This document shows, in pieces, positions 60,459-64,000 of a stretch of 64,000 nt of DNA. A model generated the notes under the pieces. The model was given only the letters and a program-made list of their open reading frames with translations. It was not told the DNA's origin and searched no databases. Position numbers and translations under genes: made by a program. The stretch is from assembly GCA_019828545.1 (NCBI GenBank), contig JACVRA010000001.1:33771-97770 (forward strand), read 5' to 3'. Position 1 is the stretch's first letter. Each line of letters opens with the position of its first letter. This DNA is from Paracamarosporium sp. OC-R06-R3 (lineage: Eukaryota > Ascomycota > Dothideomycetes > Pleosporales > Didymosphaeriaceae).

Positions 60459-60752
60459 CGAGGAGGGTGCCAGATAGAGAAATGAGCAGCTGAAAGGACT
60501 CTTTCGTCCTAAGCAGCGGGAAGGTCGGCACTGTAATCCTGGAATGCTCAACGTCAGTCTGTGGAAGTGTTGTGCGGATCAATATACCTAGATAATCCCT
60601 AGCTCACCAATGAAGACATTGAGATGCGTGGGGCTATTGTGGCGGTGCGTGGCTGAACGCCCCACGTGTTCCAGGCGTCTCCATGGCTAGGTTCACAACT
60701 CCTCAGCAGATGCCGACAAAGCCTTTACATATTCCTTTCGAACCCAAACAGA
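60459..60752. other. Promoter region of the thioredoxin gene
   Basis: Contains a CACGTG palindrome at about 60663-60668, 85 bases before the thioredoxin ATG; no other feature seen. Confidence 0.35.
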
Positions 60753-61336
60753 ATGGCGAATTATACATCTATCTCAAGCAGCTCGCAGCTTGAAGACCTC
60801 CTTCACGAGAACGAGTACACCCTCATCGACTTCTGGGCCACGTGGTAAGCCTCCTCTAGGTCCAATTGCTCCCTCATCCATCCTCGATGCTGATAACACC
60901 AGGTGTCCACCATGCAAAGCCATCGCTCCCATCTTTGAAAAACTCGCAAAGGAAAATGCTACAGATAAAAAATTGGCATTTGCCAAAGTCGATGTTGATG
61001 CGACCAGAGATATTGCGCAGCAGTATAAGATCTCTGCCATGCCGACATTTCTGCTGCTCAGGAATGGAGTGGTATGTAAGGCGGTGAGGGGTGCAGATGC
61101 CGGAGGAATCAAGAAGTTGGTGACTTATGCGCGGAAGAGGGGGAATGGGGAGAAGACTACGGACGAGGAGGAGGACGAGTTCAGTCAGATCGACTTTGGG
61201 GGTGGTTCGAGTGGGTAAGTGTTTTCAGTGTCATGCGATTTCCGACTCATGTGACTAACTCTTAGTTAGGAACCCATACCCTGCGCTGTTGTTTGCAGCC
61301 TTTTTGATTTGGTTCTTGTTCTGGCGGGGGAAGTAG
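60753..61336 (+). CDS. Tail-anchored thioredoxin
   Basis: Three exons, 60753-60844, 60903-61214 and 61270-61336, give 156 residues. Residues 1-115 are a thioredoxin fold: SQLEDLLHENEYTLIDFWAT, the redox site WCPPC at about 30-34 (split by intron 1), AFAKVDVDATRDIAQQYKIS, the cis-Pro loop AMPTFLLLRNG, and a final helix. The usual WCGPC Gly is Pro here. An acidic linker follows (KTTDEEEDEFSQIDFGGGSS), then a hydrophobic C-terminal segment NPYPALLFAAFLIWFLFWRG ending in Lys, so the protein should sit on a membrane with the thioredoxin domain in the cytosol (inference). The last exon encodes exactly this anchor. Its acceptor was chosen in phase from two nearby tags; the alternative would break the anchor. 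No signal peptide. Confidence 0.88.
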
Positions 61337-61490
61337 GGATAGGACGGCATCACATCGATGTTTGAACGGTATCTGGACATCTAACAAGATCACGTGGAGA
61401 ATCCCTCGGCATTCTTGATAAAACAACGACTCATCCTTACGCATATATGTTGCTGTACTTTAGATACAGATCTTAGCACGTGACTGCTAT

Positions 61491-61496
61491 TGCGTT
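61491..61496. promoter_or_regulatory. CACGTG palindrome before the second monooxygenase
   Basis: An E-box-like CACGTG lies about 130 bases before ATG 61623. Such sites are bound by bHLH factors in fungi; its use here is unproven. Confidence 0.25.
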
Positions 61497-61622
61497 ATGT
61501 GGTGCCGGAATGACGATTCATTGTGATTCGTCAGACGACAACGCACCTTAACTGCCAACTTAATACCTGTCAATTCGAATCTTGTGGATATTCTCTTGTA
61601 CCACTTACACCATCATAGCGCT

Positions 61623-63338
61623 ATGACCACTGGGAGTCAAATCAAATCTGTAGCGGTCGTCGGTGCTGGTGCAGCAGGTAACGTACCAACACGATTTAGC
61701 CTACGAGCTTACCTGAAACAAGTTCGTAGGAGCGGCGACAGCGGCAGCATTGAAGGCGGAGAACTACTTTGAACGCATCCAAGTTTTCGAACGAAGAGAA
61801 ACAGCAGGTGGAACTTGGTACGATATCAAAAACTATCCGATTTTACAACTGACATATGGGAAAGGATATACGATGCTGAACCGAATCCTCTCCCTCTGTA
61901 TCCAGGGCATCTCCCGCCAGACACTGACCCGCCCTTGGCGATCCCGGAGGCGCTGCCTCGGATCACACCACCTGTCCAACAAGAGCGGTGGAACAAAACT
62001 CCTATCTACAATTCCCTAACGTAGGCATCGTACTTTTTATAAACATTCTCATCAGCTGACCAAATACAGTACAAATGTGCCAGCCATTGCGATGTCGTTT
62101 TCTGATTCGCCGTTCGCGTATGGACCGTTCGCACCGCATTATGTCCCGCGGCAGTACGTAGAGAATTACTTCTCGATTCACAAAACAGATTCATTTTTGC
62201 AACTAAACACTACTGTCGAGGATATCACGAAACTACCTTCTTCGAGCAGCGAAAGCCTCGAACGCTGGAAGCTAACTCTCAGAAAGCATGATGCTCTCCG
62301 ACGCGTGGACATCTGGTGGGAGGAAGAGTTCGACGCTGTAATCTTGGCAAACGGCCACTATGCGGTTCCTTTTGTACGCCGTTTCCCAATCACTCGAAGC
62401 TGGCCGCGAATGTTGTCACTAATGATTTTTAGGTCCCTCAAGTCAAGGGCTTGGAAGAGTACATAGCAAAGTATCCAGAGCGCATATCGCACTCAAAGGA
62501 ATACCGCGCGCCCACAATCTATGCTAACAAAAAGGTCCTTATCATCGGTAACTCAGCCTCAGGCCACGATCTCTCCGTCGACCTTGTGGGTGTTGCCAGC
62601 GCGCCCGTTTACCAATCACGCCGCTCCAAAGCACGCTGGGACGGCGACGGTCCGCTTTCTGGTATAGAGTGGAAGCCTGTCATCAAAGAGTATCTTCCAA
62701 ATGGCTGCATCATCTTTGAAGACGACACGTACCTCGACGATGTCGATGCAGTGCTATACTGCACAGGGTACAGACCGAGCTTTCCATTTTGGAACGCGAA
62801 AGCGAACGGCAGGCCGTTGTGGGATTACGAAGCCAACAAGCTGATCAAGACGTATTGGCACACCTTCTTCCAGGACTTCAAGACGTTGGCTATCGTGGGT
62901 ATGCCGCGCACCCTCACGTTCCGCAGTTTCGAGTATCAGGCCATCGCACTTGCGAGGCTATTCTCAGGAAGGAACGCGTTGCCGCTTCCGCCGCTAAAGG
63001 AGCAGGAAAGGTGGGAGGCTGAGAGGGCGGAACGGACAAAATCCGAGGGCAAAAAATTCCACGACATTCCGTGGGAAGAAGGGCAGACAATCGAGTGGCT
63101 GGACGGATTCTTTAAGATCGCTGGGTTGGGGACGATTAGAGGTGAAGGATTAGTGCCGCCAGTGTTAAGCAAGGAATTGATCTGGGCGGTTGAGCATTTG
63201 AGGAAGTACCCTGAGGATCCAGGTAAGCAGGAAGGAAAAGGATCCAATGAGGATTACGCACCTAAAGGTGAAGGCGCAGGGACTGGGTGGGTTGTGGTAG
63301 AACGGCCAAAGCTGGCGTTGGGTGGTTTGTTGCCATGA
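61623..63338 (+). CDS. Flavin-containing monooxygenase (FMO-like), second gene
   Basis: Five exons, 61623-61677, 61730-61817, 61865-62020, 62070-62373 and 62433-63338, give 502 residues. The FAD site is VAVVGAGAAGAATAAALKAE (GxGxxG at 14-19, split by intron 1), then FERRETAGGTWIYD across intron 2. The family-typical PLPLYPGHLPPDTDPPLAIP and NVPAIAMSFSDSPFAYGPF follow, with PRQYVENYF, then LANGHYAVPFVPQVKG over intron 4. The NADPH site is VLIIGNSASGHDLS near 235-248, and YCTGYRPSFPF is the late ATGY-type motif. The reaction is NADPH- and FAD-dependent oxygenation; the substrate is unknown. It differs clearly from the gene at 33484, and its closest relatives are yeast-type FMO1-like proteins (inference). 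The transposon starts 66 bp after its stop. Confidence 0.93.
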
Positions 63339-63404
63339 GAGAACGAGTCCGAGTATTAGGTTGACTTGCCATGTCAAGATCCAGCGATTGTAGTCCTTTC
63401 ACTA

Positions 63405-64000
63405 ACGTGTTTATAAGCGAGCTGCGCATATAAGTGAGCTGCGCACCCCACCAACTTTTTGCGACGCATTACCTATTAACTATAATGTCTTAGCCAACTA
63501 CAACTCAAATGCCTTGCAACGAAGCAGATATATCCCTAGCTATCTTAGCTATTAATCAGAATTAGTTACAGAGTAGAAGAAGCGCTGCTACTATGTATAA
63601 CGTCCCTGAAAGCACGCTTCGTGGCCGTCGTACAGGAGTCCCTGCGCGACGCGATTGCCAGCCCAACTCAAAGAAGCTCACTCAGCTAGAAGAGGAGGTG
63701 ATTACTAGGCATATACTTGACCTAGATTTACGAGGATTTCCGCCCACGCTAGGTGCTGTACGAGATATGGCGAATAAGCTGCTCGCTGAGCGTGGCGCTG
63801 GCCAGGTTGGCAAGCTGTGGCCGCGCAACTTTGTCAAGCGAACAGACAGCCTTACTACGCGTTTCAATCGGCCGTACGATCGACAGAGAGCCCTATGTGA
63901 GGATCCAGAGATTATCAGGGCTTGGTTCGAGCTTGTAGCGCGTACGAAGGCTACCTATGGTATCTGTGATGAGGATACCTTTAACTTCGACGAGACAGGC
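63405..64000 (+). mobile_element. Fot1/pogo-like Tc1-mariner DNA transposon, 5' half
   Basis: Starts just after a TA at 63403-63404, the target dinucleotide of this superfamily, with terminal-repeat sequence acgtgtttataagcg. The end contains a 17-bp tandem pair (ataagcgagctgcgca and ataagtgagctgcgca, 63413-63445). A transposase frame follows 100 bp inside. The window ends before the other terminal repeat, so the size and target duplication cannot be checked. Confidence 0.85.
63509..64000 (+). pseudogene. DDE transposase of the Fot1/pogo type, interrupted and cut by window end
   Basis: From ATG 63509 the frame encodes the N-terminal helix-turn-helix DNA-binding part (MPCNEADISLAILAINQN), meets a TAG at 63563-63565, then continues LQSRRSAATMYNVPESTLRG and the second DNA-binding region GFPPTLGAVRDMANKLLAER with WPRNFVKR. 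It reaches NFDETG, the first catalytic Asp of the DDE triad, at the right edge. The TAG is one C-to-T change from CAG, in keeping with repeat-induced point mutation. A start after the stop (ATG 63594) would lose half of the DNA-binding domain, so this copy is probably inactive. Confidence 0.8.

Noticed and set aside
1..64000. CRISPR arrays, rRNA genes, biosynthetic gene cluster
   Set aside because: No spaced direct repeats, no rRNA-like blocks, and no polyketide, peptide-synthetase or terpene genes next to the monooxygenases.

Overview
This window reads as nuclear DNA of a filamentous ascomycete, most likely a dothideomycete of the Pleosporales type (inference from family resemblance, not from a search). 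The support is many short GT-AG introns, mostly 47-95 bp, interrupting recognisable eukaryotic genes on both strands, a Fot1/pogo-like transposon at the right edge, and long gene-poor stretches holding decayed duplications. I rebuilt exon structures by hand from splice signals and frame continuity. All gene lengths quoted are from those models.

Layout. 1-10 kb is sparsely coding: a MYND zinc-finger gene (minus, ~0.95-1.8 kb) and a conserved CxxC protein (plus, 4.9-5.6 kb). The 58-residue mitochondrial ribosomal protein bL33m sits at 10.06-10.50 kb. From 10.5 to 24.5 kb I find no intact gene. That island holds a tetranucleotide array, a tandem duplication with 21-nt coding-phase repeats, a diverged dispersed repeat pair, a possible terminal exon pair and an assembly gap between poly-G and poly-C runs.

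24.6-37 kb carries a 1782-residue coiled-coil protein with a C-terminal cluster of SQ sites, a signal-peptide/single-membrane-span protein, a flavin monooxygenase, and a multi-pass membrane protein converging on it. 38.6-55 kb is the housekeeping core: LSB5 (VHS-GAT endocytic adaptor), two conserved fungal proteins of unknown function, F-actin capping protein alpha, a C2H2 zinc-finger protein, the actin-related protein of the dynactin pointed end, NOP58 (box C/D snoRNP core) and RPC17 (RNA polymerase III). 57.6-64 kb holds a 593-residue conserved fungal protein, a small broken gene, a tail-anchored thioredoxin, a second flavin monooxygenase and the 5' half of the transposon.

How the genes work together: there is no biosynthetic cluster or operon. 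Three genes touch actin or its relatives (LSB5 at actin-linked endocytosis, capping alpha at filament barbed ends, the Arp in dynactin), and two serve RNA production (NOP58, RPC17), but the grouping may be chance. Two pairs are divergent over short shared spacers (LSB5 with the 516-residue protein, and the Arp with NOP58). The most unusual observations are an open, Cys/His-patterned reading frame filling the 434-bp first intron of LSB5 and running in phase into it, a thioredoxin with a membrane tail and a WCPPC active site, two genes whose first coding exon is only six bases, and tandem short ORFs whose heptad copy number differs by exactly two units.
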